This document shows positions 36,958-48,451 of a stretch of 64,000 bases of DNA, piece by piece (positions within the stretch are counted from its first letter, which is position 1; every line of letters begins with the position of its first letter). Under the pieces are notes generated by a model. It was not told where the DNA came from and made no database searches. It saw only the letters and a list, made by a program, of their open reading frames with translations. The position numbers and the translations under genes are program-made. This stretch comes from Adiantum capillus-veneris (taxonomy: Eukaryota > Streptophyta > Polypodiopsida > Polypodiales > Pteridaceae), in contig CM043949.1 in assembly GCA_014529385.2 (NCBI GenBank), positions 149,337,850 through 149,401,849 of the forward strand. Reading direction: 5' to 3'.

Positions 36958-37212
36958 CTAGACCAGGCTAGGAAAGACGCCATACCTTCATCAGGAGGTC
37001 GGCCAGATCGATCATCCACGTTTTTCAAATTCTTAGGTGGGAATACTCTCCGCCAAGATGGTTCATCCTCCACTAATCCCACTATCTACCTTGATTGGTG
37101 GATACTCACAAACATAGAGCCCATTTTTTTTGACAGCTTGTATACTCCTTGAGGAGGCCAGCTTTGACACTTATGGAGATTCTATACTCAATATATACAG
37201 GATGGTCTACCA

Positions 37213-37245
<33 letters not shown>

Positions 37246-37738
37246 ATCAATGTCTCTGGAAGGCTGAAATCAGCCTCGTCCATAACAACTAGAGCCATCA
37301 TCCCTTTCTTGTGCTTGCATTTTTCTGCCTGAACTATTTCCATTTTTGCAGCAGTCCGAACGAGAGGACATCTCTTCCATTAGTCTCCACATGCACCATC
37401 TTTTGCCCTCAATTTATTGTCACATTCAGTCCATTCCACTTGCAGTTTTGCATCTGTTGGTCTGCTGGACAGCAGGGAAGATCAGCCCATTCGTTCATCA
37501 AATCAGCCCTGTTTGATGGTTGGAATAGCCCACAACAAGCCATATCAGATGAGACCATTATCCATGCTCTTCAGCTTGTTCAAATCGCCTCTCCTTCTGT
37601 TTCTTTGTCGCTGCAATTCCCTTTGACATCACCTGTCACCTGCGTTTTGTAGAGTAGAAGATGGTTATGTTGCTCGGAATGCTAGCATTGAGGATTGCAG
37701 ATCTTTGTTCCCGTGCTTTTTTTTTGTTTTGACAAGTA
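36958..37738 (+). repeat. Second copy of the 35222-36026 repeat
   Basis: This copy is near-identical by eye, starting GGCTAGGAAAGACGCC and ending TTGTTTTGACAAGTA. It includes the internal GA tract and the same flanks around it. It lacks the extra inverted copies and the A-rich tail found right of the first copy. Confidence 0.8.
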
Positions 37739-37759
37739 CTTTTTTCTAATGGTTTGTCT

Positions 37760-39095
37760 TGTTTGTATACATGCTATCTTCTAGCTCTATCTCAAAAACT
37801 TAAAGGTAACTCCTCTTATTTGAAATCTTATGAGTGCTCATTAGAGCTTAGGATGGATATGCTACACAAGATACTCTTCAACAAGTTTGCCACATGTTCG
37901 ATGCACAAGTTCTTGTTCTTTAGGGATATATGGAATCTAGTTGTAAGGTCTTTCTCATTGTCAAAAATTGGAATACAGGTTGCTAAGGAAATCACCAAGC
38001 TCTTGTGATCTCGCATTCAAATTCTACAAAGGATCATAATACATTAAGGAACACATTCAAAGGTATTGCTTAATTTTCAAAGGAGTTGTTCTTATTCAAT
38101 ATTGGTTAGAAAGCTATTATAGTGTCCGTTTTGGTCGATGTTTCTTCAAACATTCGTAGATTGTATATTTCCATATTGTAGGCTGTAGCGTACTCATGTC
38201 TTGTTGATACCCTCACTTTCTTTTGGCTCATAGAATTGTGGCAACTCAAGCTTTGACACAAAATCATACGGATGAGTTGAAGTAGCTGATCCTTTTTGTA
38301 GTGTAGCTCCATAAGGTATAAACCTGAATATCTTTGGCTTGATATTCCATCATCCTTCTCAGTGGGTCTAACCCCTCTCAAACATGTAGTGCAATCTCCT
38401 TCTAGTCTTGTAGTAAACTAGGTATCTTGAGTTTGAATGATCACGGTAGTGCTGCATCTTGGTTGGTAAAGGGTGAGTGGATCAATCCATGTCCTCTGAA
38501 TATATTAGTATTATAATTCCCATCTCATCACTCTGGTTGTGAGAACCATCGGAACACGGATGCATACCGTGTCTAGTGCATGTCTTGCTTTGCCTTCACT
38601 CTCGATGCCATCCATACTCTGTATGTGATGCATCTTGATCTATCTCGCTCAATTTGTGGATGAAACTGGTGGTTTGAACCAGGCCTCAACAACCATAGGG
38701 TAATCCCTATGTGTATGATGCAACCACTTTACTACATCACTTGCGCATCATTCTTGTGTATGCTCCCTTACTTGCAAGTTGCACAGATGTATGGAAACCC
38801 ATAACCTTGGTTTTACAAAAGTTAACTGTGAGCCTCTTCTATTTGCGGAACCCTTCCAATGGAGTCATATGGCACTGTAGTCCCTCTTTTGACTTTGCGA
38901 TAAGCCCAATTTCATTAACCCAAATAGGGCAGCCCTACTTCCATCCCCACAATGTTGTTCAATTCCTTAGACAAACCACCTAAACACCGCACTCTAGCAA
39001 CGACATGCTCATATAGTGTCACATTTGTCTAGATCATCTTTTTAAGATGTATGTAGTCTCTATAGTAGTTTGGTGCGAGATACCATGTCAAATGC
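37760..39095 (-). pseudogene. Degenerate LINE ORF2 (RT thumb to C-terminus)
   Basis: Minus-strand words in order include LTVNFCKTKVMGF (near 38820-38785), then LHYMF, FIPYGATLQKGSA and LELPQFYEPKESE (38400-38210), matching the order of the LINE at 27010-28140. Stops and shifts are frequent. The part below about 38020 is open (62 codons) but not recognisably LINE. Confidence 0.55.
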
Positions 39096-39102
39096 CTAGG
39101 GG

Positions 39103-39139
<37 letters not shown>
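39103..39139. repeat. (CA)n microsatellite
   Basis: An uninterrupted AC/CA dinucleotide run of about 37 bp. Confidence 0.95.
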
Positions 39140-39140
<1 letters not shown>

Positions 39141-40490
39141 AACCAGATTTTTACAAGAAAGGGAGCACCCCCCCATGATTATGTTTTAAGTCCAGCGCTT
39201 TTTAAAAAATAAGATGGTATCCTTACACGTTTCGACAGAACCTCTACTTTCATAGGAGACAAGATGATGTGTCAAGGTTTCAATCTAGAAGTCTAATACA
39301 TGGATCGGCTAGAAGGTGAAGATGTTATATTGAGCTTACAAGTAGAATCTTTGCTCTTATCTTTTGTATAGGTATCAAAAAGGGGACTCATCTACTTGAA
39401 TCACACAACGTCATCAATTTTTAGTTGTTTATGTGATTTATCTTGTTTTCTTGTTGATAACAAATGGCTTTGACACGTAAGCTTTTGGCTTCGCTGATTT
39501 TTGTTAGAATGAAATTTATGTAGTCACTCACCTTTTACCTGAGTGATATTTCTTGCTTTGACAAAGTTTTTCAAGACATTTGTACTAATTTGAGATTTTG
39601 TACTAATTAGTTTATGTTGTGATTAATGTGTAGGTTTCATGCTGGAGGCTCCCTCTTATTTTTGCACAAGAGTTTTGCATTTTTTGTTGTTTGGGGATAG
39701 GTGTGAATATTCATGAGGACAAGTCCATCTTGAGAAAGTAAACTAGTTGTGCCAAGGTGATCTTGCTTATTGTGTATTTGGGAACTAGCACTTTTGTAAC
39801 TCTTGTAATTTGTCCCTTACTTATGATGTATATGTGTTACAAGGAAGGTTTAGTTCAACATGCTAGTTTGCTAGTCATTTAGAGATTGGTGTATTGCAAT
39901 TTTTTTAATTTCATTAACTATTTTTGTTGGGATCTTCTTTATTGATGGTTTTTGGCTCTCTTGTGTATTAATTTTCCTCTATGTATTGAGATAACCATAT
40001 AGGTGTATAATTTAACTAGTGTCGTTGAAAATAAGAAAATAAAGATATTTAGTATTCATGTTTTCAAGTTTCAACTTTTCCATGTATAGAATTTTTTTTT
40101 GAATACTTTTTCCCTTAAATGTAACTTATACTACATATTGGCACAGCCTTATATCTCGTGGTAGGAGAGGTTGAAAATCATGCTATTTAAAAGTGATCCA
40201 TTATATTTTTGTTGAACATTCTTGGGTTTTTCTTATGAAATGGTATTAATACGTGGATTGGGTTATACATCTATGTAAAGGTATAAAAGGTTAGTTACTT
40301 AAGTAAAGTGTAGTTTTCTTCAATAGACTTCTTTCTTAAATACTATATATGTCGAGCAAAAGTCTATGATGAGATTTTTTTTCAACACACATGAAATTTA
40401 ATACCAAAATATACTTAACTAACATGCTTCCTTGGATTCAAAAGGTCTTAACTCTTTGAAGTGACAATGAATTTAAAATGAAAGGTCTTA
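39140..40490. other. AT-rich spacer, nothing recognised
   Basis: This is markedly AT-rich, with no open frame over 60 codons and no repeat structure I can support. Confidence 0.5.
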
Positions 40491-40491
40491 A

Positions 40492-40640
40492 CACTACAAC
40501 ACAACATGGAGATATCGATGCGCATATATCGACGAAATTAGCGGACGTCGATATACGCGTTGATATATGCATCGCATTGTGCGTCGATCTACATGTGGAA
40601 AGGCTTTATTTCTCATACGTATATCGACACGTATAGCGAC
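40492..40640 (+). repeat. Possible CACTA-type terminus with ATATCGACG subterminal repeats
   Basis: The stretch starts CACTACAACA and carries at least five variants of ATATCGACG / GTCGATATA in both orientations within 150 bp. Short terminal CACTA plus clustered subterminal repeats is the usual end structure of CACTA (En/Spm) transposons. The matching inverted terminus was not found, so this is tentative. Confidence 0.4.
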
Positions 40641-40854
40641 GCAAAAAAATTTGGGGGAAAAAAGCAAAACCTGTGAGCAGCAAGGGACTTTTTCGCCTGC
40701 GCTCTACTCAAATCTTGGCCTCCACCTACTGCGCAGGTATTATGCCCCCCCCCAACCCCTCTCTCTCTCTCTCTACATCGTGTGTGTGTGTGTGTGTGTG
40801 TGTAGGAGAGAGAGAGAGAGATAGAGAATTAATGTGTCCTTAGGAAATTAAAAT

Positions 40855-41230
40855 TAAAGAAAAATAAATGAAATGAAATTTTATATTAACGTCTTCGAAA
40901 GGCCAAAGTGACCTATGAGACATGAGACAAGAAAGTTACAATGTGATGGATCTGATACAAAGTCAGAGTAAGAAGATGACAAAATAAAATATTATGGAAT
41001 CCTAAACTGCTGGGTATGGACTAAACGGCTAAACCAGCTAGCTGGGATAGGTAGATCATAGGAGATCCAGCAGCTCTCGCTGGCGGATCTCATCAATCTC
41101 CTTCATGGTTAGTAATCTAACCGGGCGTTATGCATGTCGAGCCAAAGTGACTTAGCTAGATCCTCCGATGCAGCCTCTGTCGATGTTGTGTAGTCCTCCA
41201 CAGTCGTGGACGTCTAGATCTCCCTTACTT
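40855..41230 (-). pseudogene. LINE 3' end, inverted copy
   Basis: On the minus strand the end TCTCATAGGTCACTTTGGCC...AAGACGTTAATATAAAATTTC matches the LINE 3' end at 28430-28480. Upstream (41230-40990) is a decayed C-terminal-like frame. A TTTCATTT-rich tail follows toward 40850. Confidence 0.65.
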
Positions 41231-41259
41231 AGTCGCTCGTTCTATCAGTAGAGAGATAG

Positions 41260-41342
41260 GGAAGTAGAGAGCGAGAGAGAGAGAGGTAAGTAGAGAGAGA
41301 TAGAGAGATAGGAAATAGCTAGAGAGATAGAGAAAGAGAGTT

Positions 41343-41403
<61 letters not shown>

Positions 41404-41452
41404 GATAGAGAGAGAGAGAGAGGAAATAGAGAGATAGAGAAAGAGAGTTATA

Positions 41453-41532
<80 letters not shown>

Positions 41533-41665
41533 GGGAAGTGAAGAGCGAGACAGAGAGAGATAGGAAAATAAGGAAATAGAGAGAGAAAGAGAGATAGCGA
41601 GAGCGAGATCGAGAGAGAGAGAGAAAGAGAGATAGCGAGAGTAAGATCAAGAGAGAAAGATAGAT
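41260..41665. repeat. Compound GA/TA microsatellite
   Basis: Alternating (GA)n and (TA)n blocks with GATA/GAAA variants over about 400 bp. The two long minus-strand open frames here (SLSLSL, YIYIYI) are microsatellite translation. Confidence 0.93.
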
Positions 41666-41940
41666 CGAGATCTCTTTTTTGAGCAAGAACCATGCAAGGC
41701 TTCTGAATCTTTCTCAAGTTTCTCATCCATCTCCACATTATCTTCTGGCTTGGACATGGAGGCCCCGTCCGGTTTACAATCAGGTAGAAAACTTTCATTG
41801 GGCTGAGAGCTTCCATGGCTTGTGTATGTGGTGATTAAAACACTAGGATGGGCATAATATCCTTGGAAAAACCTGTGCAAAAAATTGCAAACAGACGGAA
41901 CATTACAAAAATGGTCATGCTTTAATATATGATTCATCAA
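41647..41940 (-). other. Unidentified open frame
   Basis: A 97-codon minus-strand frame has unbiased, protein-like composition (CNFLHRFFQGYYAHPSVLITTYTS, then an acidic KPEDNVEMDEKLEKD tail). I do not recognise it. It may be an exon of an unseen gene or chance. It runs into the microsatellite at its C-terminal end. Confidence 0.3.
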
Positions 41941-42244
41941 GTGCGGAATTGGAAAGCTTTCTCTGACAGGCTACCTCGGAATGGAGGCAGGTGGGTTCGT
42001 AGACAGAGAAGAAACTATGGAACTAAAAGAGGCAAAGGGGTTTTTTCTGTTACATGCATTGCCATGTACACCTGGGAGTGCACATATGTGTCTACCCATA
42101 TAGGATTTGACCAATAAAGATGAGATTTTGACCCGGTGGTCCTAATCTCCGTAGATTGGGCAAGACTAGAGAATGCGAGGTAGTTTACATTGTGAGGAGT
42201 ATATATATATATATATATTCAAATAAAATTCATAATCATTGTAG

Positions 42245-42610
42245 ATGGCAACGTCATCAACCAACATGGAGGAAAAGATTGCATGCTCGTGCACACTCTA
42301 CAAGTATCAAATCCTGCGCAAGCGTACGATATGTAATGAGCATGTGCACAAGTACGGAGAGTTTGCTAGAGAAACCGTACAGAATGTGCGATACGACTCC
42401 TATAGAACGGGCGACATAGCACCTACATCTGAGAGAGAGAGAAAAAAGATTATGCGTGAAGGTCCGACCAATATAGAGCCACGGATGGAAGAAGAAAAGG
42501 GCTTACAGACAAAAGACGACGGCATGGAGGAGATGTTGGATGCCTTCTTCCAGACAAGCGAGGTGAACGTGAACGATGCAGCACCAGAAGCCGTGAGCCT
42601 ATTAACGCTC

Positions 42611-42657
<47 letters not shown>

Positions 42658-42820
42658 ACACCCACACACACAAAGGAAGACATGCAAGCTCACTCCAGCA
42701 AATGAAGTTAGAACGAACGATCATTCTGGTCTCATTTATACCTACTTGCCCAAGGGAGCCGACCTGAATCAAATTGCCTGGTTATTAAAACACGATTTCT
42801 TTGGAGCATTTCTTCTATAA
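42245..42820 (+). CDS. Hypothetical protein with Cys/His-rich N-terminus
   Basis: This is a 191-codon frame with ATG at 42245, immediately after a TTGTAG that could be a splice acceptor. The N-terminus (ACSCTLYKYQILRKRTICNEHVHKYGEF) has C-x-C, a basic stretch and H-x-H-x-x-G spacing. This loosely resembles the transposase-associated domain found in CACTA transposons, which would fit the CACTA-like terminus at 40492. The middle is acidic. A (CT)n microsatellite (42616-42652) is translated as an SLSL run, and the C-terminus is unrecognised. It could equally be a non-coding frame. Confidence 0.3.
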
Positions 42821-43222
42821 ATATTTTTGAGGTTATCTCAAGCCTTTCGAGCCATGTGAATTATACTTTCTCAGCTACACTTGTATAGGTAAAATATCTT
42901 TTTTGCCTATCAGTTTTACTGGAGCACCATTTGGTCTTCTTTTTCCCACCGGTTACTACTATAACCCACAGTTGGCCTAGATGTCGGATACCTTTTTTAT
43001 TAGCAGTTTTCCTCCAAAATGGGTTCAGAGAGATGCTTCCCCTTTTAGCCGATGTATCAGTGACCTCTTAGAGATGTCATGGCTTGGCACCAGCATGGCA
43101 AGAATTTGTAATTTTTTGTGGTTGTCAATATAACTTACTTACCATTCTGAGCTTTGGAAACAAAAACTTTTACACTAAGGAACAGGCAAAATACGGGTCT
43201 GAAGAGTAGTGGAAGGAGATGG

Positions 43223-43230
43223 CGTGATTG
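43223..43230. repeat. Left 8-bp target duplication of hAT element
   Basis: CGTGATTG, repeated exactly at 54192-54199 outside the other end of the element. Confidence 0.92.
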
Positions 43231-43239
43231 CAGGGATTT

Positions 43240-44478
43240 TAATTACGCGATGACGTATTTTGTTAAATGTTAATTATTGTTGTTATTATCACTATTTTTT
43301 TCATGTTAATAACATATCTAATGTCATGACTTATGAAAACCGGTAGAAAACGTAGAACCGGTGGGGCAACCACAAACCCTGGCAGGCCCGGCGTGCATAT
43401 TGAGAGCGGGAAAAAGAGCAGTGCAATCGGGTGGCCTCTGTACTCGTGCACACTCCACAAACCACGCCTCATGCAAACAAGAAAAGAACAAAACAAAGTG
43501 GGAACCACCCTAAATTAAGAGGTTTAGGGACCTCACACATAGTGCACATAGGCAAGTGAGACTTCTGGCATTATGATGGCATCAAAACATATGGCAAAAC
43601 ACATAGAAACGAAGCTTAGGGACCTTATGTAGCATATATATACACAAGACATCAGCTTAACAATACAACGACATCTGATCATACATAACAAGGATATAGA
43701 GAAGCAAGCCAAGGATGGCATAATCCCTTGTCAAAAACAATCAACCCAGCAAGTAGGTATGATCCTACTAGCAACACATCAATACCTTAGAGAATGATGG
43801 CGAGGATGGTGGCCATGGAGCATGAGAGAAGACTCCTTATTTAGGTTTTAGGGCTAGTAATGTAGCATACTAGAGGGAGAGAGAGAGAGGGAGAGAGAGT
43901 AGAGCTCCATCCATAGCTCCTCGTTGTGAGCAAGGTTGTCATAGCTTACTTGCTTGGTAAAGTGGGTGAAGTGTTGTTTTTTGAGTGAGAGAAGGCCTCC
44001 TTATATAGGTTTCTGAGAGGGTTTAGGATTAGGGATAAACATGCTTAAATCCGCTGATTGGGGTTACTTTTTGCTTAGGGTGGTCAACAGATTGAGGTCA
44101 CCTGATATGTCACCATCAAGATATTCTCTAGAGTGATGTGAGAGGGGAGGATAAATGCTGATTTTTCTGATTGTGACACATGGGGATAAGGCCTTGACCA
44201 GCATTTAAGAGCAGGTGAGGTGGCTGTTGAAACTGGAGGTTCTGCACATGTCAGGGGGTACCTGCGAGGGGGGTGGCAGCTGGGTCCTCCTGAATATCAA
44301 ATTCTCAAAAAATCCTCAACCATGGCTTCTTTTGACATGTGTTATTTGAAAAAATCAGCATGTCTCTTTTCAACTCAAAAGTCTTTATCCCTATTGACTC
44401 ACCTTTACCATAAGATTTTCCCCTTTTCTCCTCCTGTAACTGCATTGTTGATGCCCAATCACTGCTTCTAGTAACAGT
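43240..44478. other. Left non-coding arm of the hAT element
   Basis: There is no supported gene in this 1.2 kb. It contains a short GA tract (about 43874-43900), a third GC-rich box (GGCCCGGCG near 43386) and TATA-like ATATATATAC near 43635. It may contain an old insertion, but no duplicated flanks were found. Confidence 0.5.
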
Positions 44479-44635
44479 GAACTGTTACCTACCAAATACT
44501 TATGGTGCAGTAAAAAATATTTACCATGGGTAAAAAAAGTTATTGTAGGTAAAAAGTGATTTGTATTTACCATTTGGTGAAAATTTTTTACTGTAGGTAA
44601 AAAATATTTACTGTCAGTAAAAAAGTGAAAACGGA
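44479..44635. repeat. Cluster of GTAAAAA / TTTACC motifs in hAT left arm
   Basis: At least seven copies of (G)GTAAAAA or its complement lie within 160 bp, including palindromic TTTACCATGGGTAAA. Short clustered repeats in hAT subterminal regions are classically transposase-binding sites. That role here is inferred. Confidence 0.5.
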
Positions 44636-44927
44636 GTATGCTGTGCTGCGAGTCCACACGAACATCCTCGTGTAGATTTCACTAGAAATTCACACCTAGA
44701 ATGGGCTATTCTGTAAGATATAGGTTGTAGGCATGCATAAGAGCTCGTTCCCACGTATCTTCTGTCCATGGCACTTTTTACTCTTTGGTGCTTGTGAAGT
44801 AGATTTTTCTTCTCTTTCGAGATCCCTTGGACTAGAGTATCCTCATCTCCCCAACAAATGACTGTGCCTTTATTGCATATTCAGAAGGGGTCCTAAAAAC
44901 CATGCATCACATATTATGAATCCTGGT

Positions 44928-44999
44928 GGGCCCGGCGGGCAAAACAAGAATCCCACCGGCCCCGTCATGTACCCCCTCCATATTTGGAGGCTCTATATA
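44928..44999 (+). promoter_or_regulatory. Putative transposase promoter (GC box and TATA)
   Basis: GGGCCCGGCGGG (44928-44939) is followed 53 bp on by TATATAA (44993-44999), about 880 bp upstream of the transposase ATG. A splice acceptor-like TTGGTATTGCAG ends at 45862, just before the ATG, so a 5' UTR intron is plausible. The same GC box occurs beside a minus-strand TATA at 52689-52715. Confidence 0.5.
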
Positions 45000-45119
45000 A
45001 CCCTGTAGTAGACATCACATCACATCACCGCTTCCTATAAATTTGGTCATCCTTTAAAATTTAGAAGAAAAACTAAAGGTAAAAGAATGAATAGTCTTTA
45101 AAAAAAATTAAAACTTAAT

Positions 45120-45740
45120 GAAACTCTGATCATGGATCATTAGTTCTTTTTTGGACTGAACTGATTCTTGAAAGGAGGTAGAAAGGTGAATCTTTGGGTC
45201 GGTATCTCTACATTTGGGATGGACTAATCTCATGTTTGGTTCATCGTTATATTTGCTAAATTGATTGCTATATTGATTAGAACTTCTATCATGGGTCATT
45301 AGTTCTTTTTTGGACTGAACTAATTCTTGAAAAGAGAAAGAAAGGTGAATGTTTGGGTCGATATCTCTACTTTTGGGATGGACTGATCACATGTTTGATT
45401 CACCGTTGTATTTTCTTGCTATTCCGATTAGATCTCCAATCATGGGTCATTAGTTCTTTTTTGGACTAGACTGATTCATGAAAGGAGGTATGAAGGTGAA
45501 TCTTTGGGTCGATATCTCTAATTTTGGGATGGACTGATCACATGTTTGATTCACCGCTGTATTTGCTTGCTATTTCGATTAGAGCTCCAATCATGGGTCA
45601 TTAGTTCTTTTTTGGACTGGACTGATTCATGAAAGGGGTAGGAAGGTGAATCTTTGGGTCGATATCTCTACTTTTGGGATGGACTAATCACATATTTGAT
45701 TCACCCTTGTATTTGCTTGCTCATGTTTGATTAGATTGAG
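45120..45740. repeat. Four-copy tandem array, about 155 bp unit
   Basis: Copies start near 45132, 45291, 45441 and 45595. All contain CATTAGTTCTTTTTTGGACT and GGGTCGATATCTCTA. The array lies between the putative promoter and the transposase ATG, in the presumed 5' UTR intron. Confidence 0.88.
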
Positions 45741-45875
45741 GTTATTCCCTTCAGGCTTCACTACTACGCTTGTGTGTGATATTGATTATAACACTAATGT
45801 TTGGTTTGAATAATACTTGAAAGAAGAGATAGCATACTGAGCTATGTTTATTGGTATTGCAGGCATCCAATAAGT

Positions 45876-48166
45876 ATGTCTTCCACCGGAAATGTCAGCG
45901 GTGGTGTTGGTGTCCCAAGCCTGGCTTCCTTGAGGAGACCTCCTACCTCGATGCCAGGTCCTGCTTCGCAGGGCACCACTTCGCAGGGCAAGCGAAAGGC
46001 AGGTGGAAAAAGTCCAGGACCCAAGTGGAATTTTGCCACAAATTTAAATAAGTATCAAGATTGGAAATGTAACTTTTGTGGTGTAGAGAAATCTAGAGGA
46101 GCACCAAGAATAAGGGATCATTTTCTAGGTGGCAATACCAGAATTCAAGGAGGAAAGTGCAAGGGCTTAGGTGCAGAAGAAGCAACTATACGCTTAAAAG
46201 CTTTAATTGGTAAGCTAATTTCCACGAGCAAAAGATCAAAACTCTCTACTTTCGACCATCACACCCCCGTATCGATAAGATCAAACAAGTATGAGGGATC
46301 GTTGGGTGTAACTCCCACCAATGGAAGCACTCAAAGTAGGGAACCAACTTCTCATATCGATGAAAGTACTCCTCCAAACCATGGATCTCCTGACTTTCAG
46401 GTAGGGTCGTCAAAAAGTAGACAGGCTAGCTTACAGACGAGCTTCAAAACACTTGCCTTAGAAGAAGCACAACTTGCACTAGCTAAAGCCATCTATTTCA
46501 CTGGGGAATCATTGGCCATTGTCACCCGTGATACATGGAAGTCAGCTTGGAAACGCATTGGGGAGTATGGTGCTGGATTTACACCTCCAACATATCACCA
46601 TATGAGAAACCAACTGTTGGATAAATGTTACACAAGCACACAACAGGATATTCAAAGGGTAATATTAAATGCAACAGAACAATCTGGATACACCATAGTT
46701 AGTGATGGTTGGTCCAATGTTCAAAGGCGGCCATTGATCAACATCATGCTTGTATGTCCTCGTGGTGAATGTTTTATCAAAGTTGTGGATAGCTCTGGTC
46801 AAATAAAGTCTGGCAGTTTTATAGCTGACATTGGCAACGCAATTGAGGAACTTGGAAAAGAAAATGTTGTCCAAGTAATCATGGACAATGTCAAAAATTG
46901 CAGGGCTGCAGGTAGAATACTTGAAATTCGCTTCTCTCACCTATATAGTGCTGGTTGCAGTTCACACAGCTTGAACTTGGTATTGCAAGATTGGTACAAG
47001 AGGGAGGACACGGAGTGGTTCAAATGGATAGTAGACAATGCTCGCTTAATATTCAAGTTTGTTTTGAAGCGTCAGAGGGTTCTTGACATGTACTGTCAGA
47101 GGATGTCTACTATGTTAAAACTTTCGTGCGAAACTAGATTTTGCACCAACTACTATACGGTAGAATCACTAATAAAAAATAAGAATGCTGTGATGGAGAC
47201 ATTTGTTTGTGCCTTTTTCAGAATGGGAGGCTGGTCAAAGGGAGAAGATAAAAAGAAAAATAGGGGTGATCAGAGATCTACTAGCTGATGGACACTTCTG
47301 GGATGATGTGATGGATGTGCACAATGTCATGATGCCCATTATGCTCGCATTACGCCGACTGGATTCTGCCTTGCCTAACATAGGTAAGGTGTGGATGGAT
47401 TGGTGGACTGTTCAAGAAAGCCTTGCAAATCCAGAGGAGGCCCAGGAGCCAATTGTGAAGCCTTGGAAGACACCATTCACTCAAAAGAGGAGAGAAATTT
47501 TGAGAAAGTATGTGCATGGTCGATGGGTTGGAGCACATAGTCCACTACACAGCGTAGCTTTCTTATTGGATCCAGAGTATTGGGCAATGGAAATAGACAA
47601 ACTTGATGAAGAGGTGCTGGAAGACTTTTATGATGTGATAGGCAGGTTTTATGATGATCCTGATGAGCATGCATCAGCTATTACTGATCTTACGAAGTTT
47701 AAACTCAAAGAGGGTAAGTTTGGTACAGAATTTGTGTAGAAACTTACCACAGAGCAACCAGCGTGGAAGTGGTGGATGATGAATGGTGGTAGTGCACCCA
47801 CCCTTAAACGCCTAGCTGTTAGAATCCTAGCCCAATGTGCATCCAATTCAAGTTCTGAGAGAAACTGGAGTACATATAAATATGTACATTCCACCATCAG
47901 AAACCGCCTTCTAATTTCAAGAGCTGAAAAATTGGTGTATATGTACTGCAACCATCGGCTATTGGCAAGAGTGCAAGCTGAGAACTACAAAGAGGAGATG
48001 CCGCACTAGACTTATGATGTAACCAATGATGAGGTGGATGAAGACAGTGAGCTGCAAGGGGAATCTCATGAAGTAGAAACTACATGTACTTTAGAAGAGA
48101 TTGAAGAGAATTTGGAAATTGAACCAACTTTGACCCGTCGAAGCAAGCGACGGTGGTTTAATTAAT
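45876..48166 (+). pseudogene. hAT transposase (BED finger, DUF659-type core, hAT-C)
   Basis: This enzyme would excise and reinsert the element. ORF 1 (45876-47288) has a Gly/Ser-rich N-terminus and a BED zinc finger (WKCNFC, residues 63-68; H82; C95). Its catalytic-core segments are SDGW (D277), VIMDN (D337) and CSSH (361-364). The frame shifts by one near 47215 at a T-run and continues 47203-47739 (REKIKRKIGVIRDLL; a W-rich insert). After an in-frame TAG (47737) it carries the hAT dimerisation motif (ASNSSSERNWSTY, near 47850). Another TAG (48007) precedes the acidic tail ending at 48166. Three lesions imply inactivity unless splicing or sequencing error explains them. Confidence 0.9.
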
Positions 48167-48451
48167 AGATTATCGAATCCATTGAGTGACTTCTGCTTAA
48201 GTTCAGAAACTGTTTATCTTATAAGCTTTTTTTTATATTTAGTTTAAGGTTTAGACATTTGCTTAATAATAAACGAAGCCCTTAAAACCTTTACAAGGCC
48301 ACAAATCACTATTAAAGCTTCATAATATACAAAGCCCTAACAAATCGTTGCATTATCACATATCATAATTGAAGCTGAAGAGAAGACAATTCACAATTCA
48401 CTAATAAATTCTCGCAAGACAACGAGTCAATGTTATCAAATGTTACAAAAA
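48167..48451. other. Convergent 3' spacer
   Basis: A 285-bp AT-rich spacer between the 3' ends of the transposase (+) and the RING gene (-). It probably contains both polyadenylation regions; AATAA-like words occur on both strands. Confidence 0.5.
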
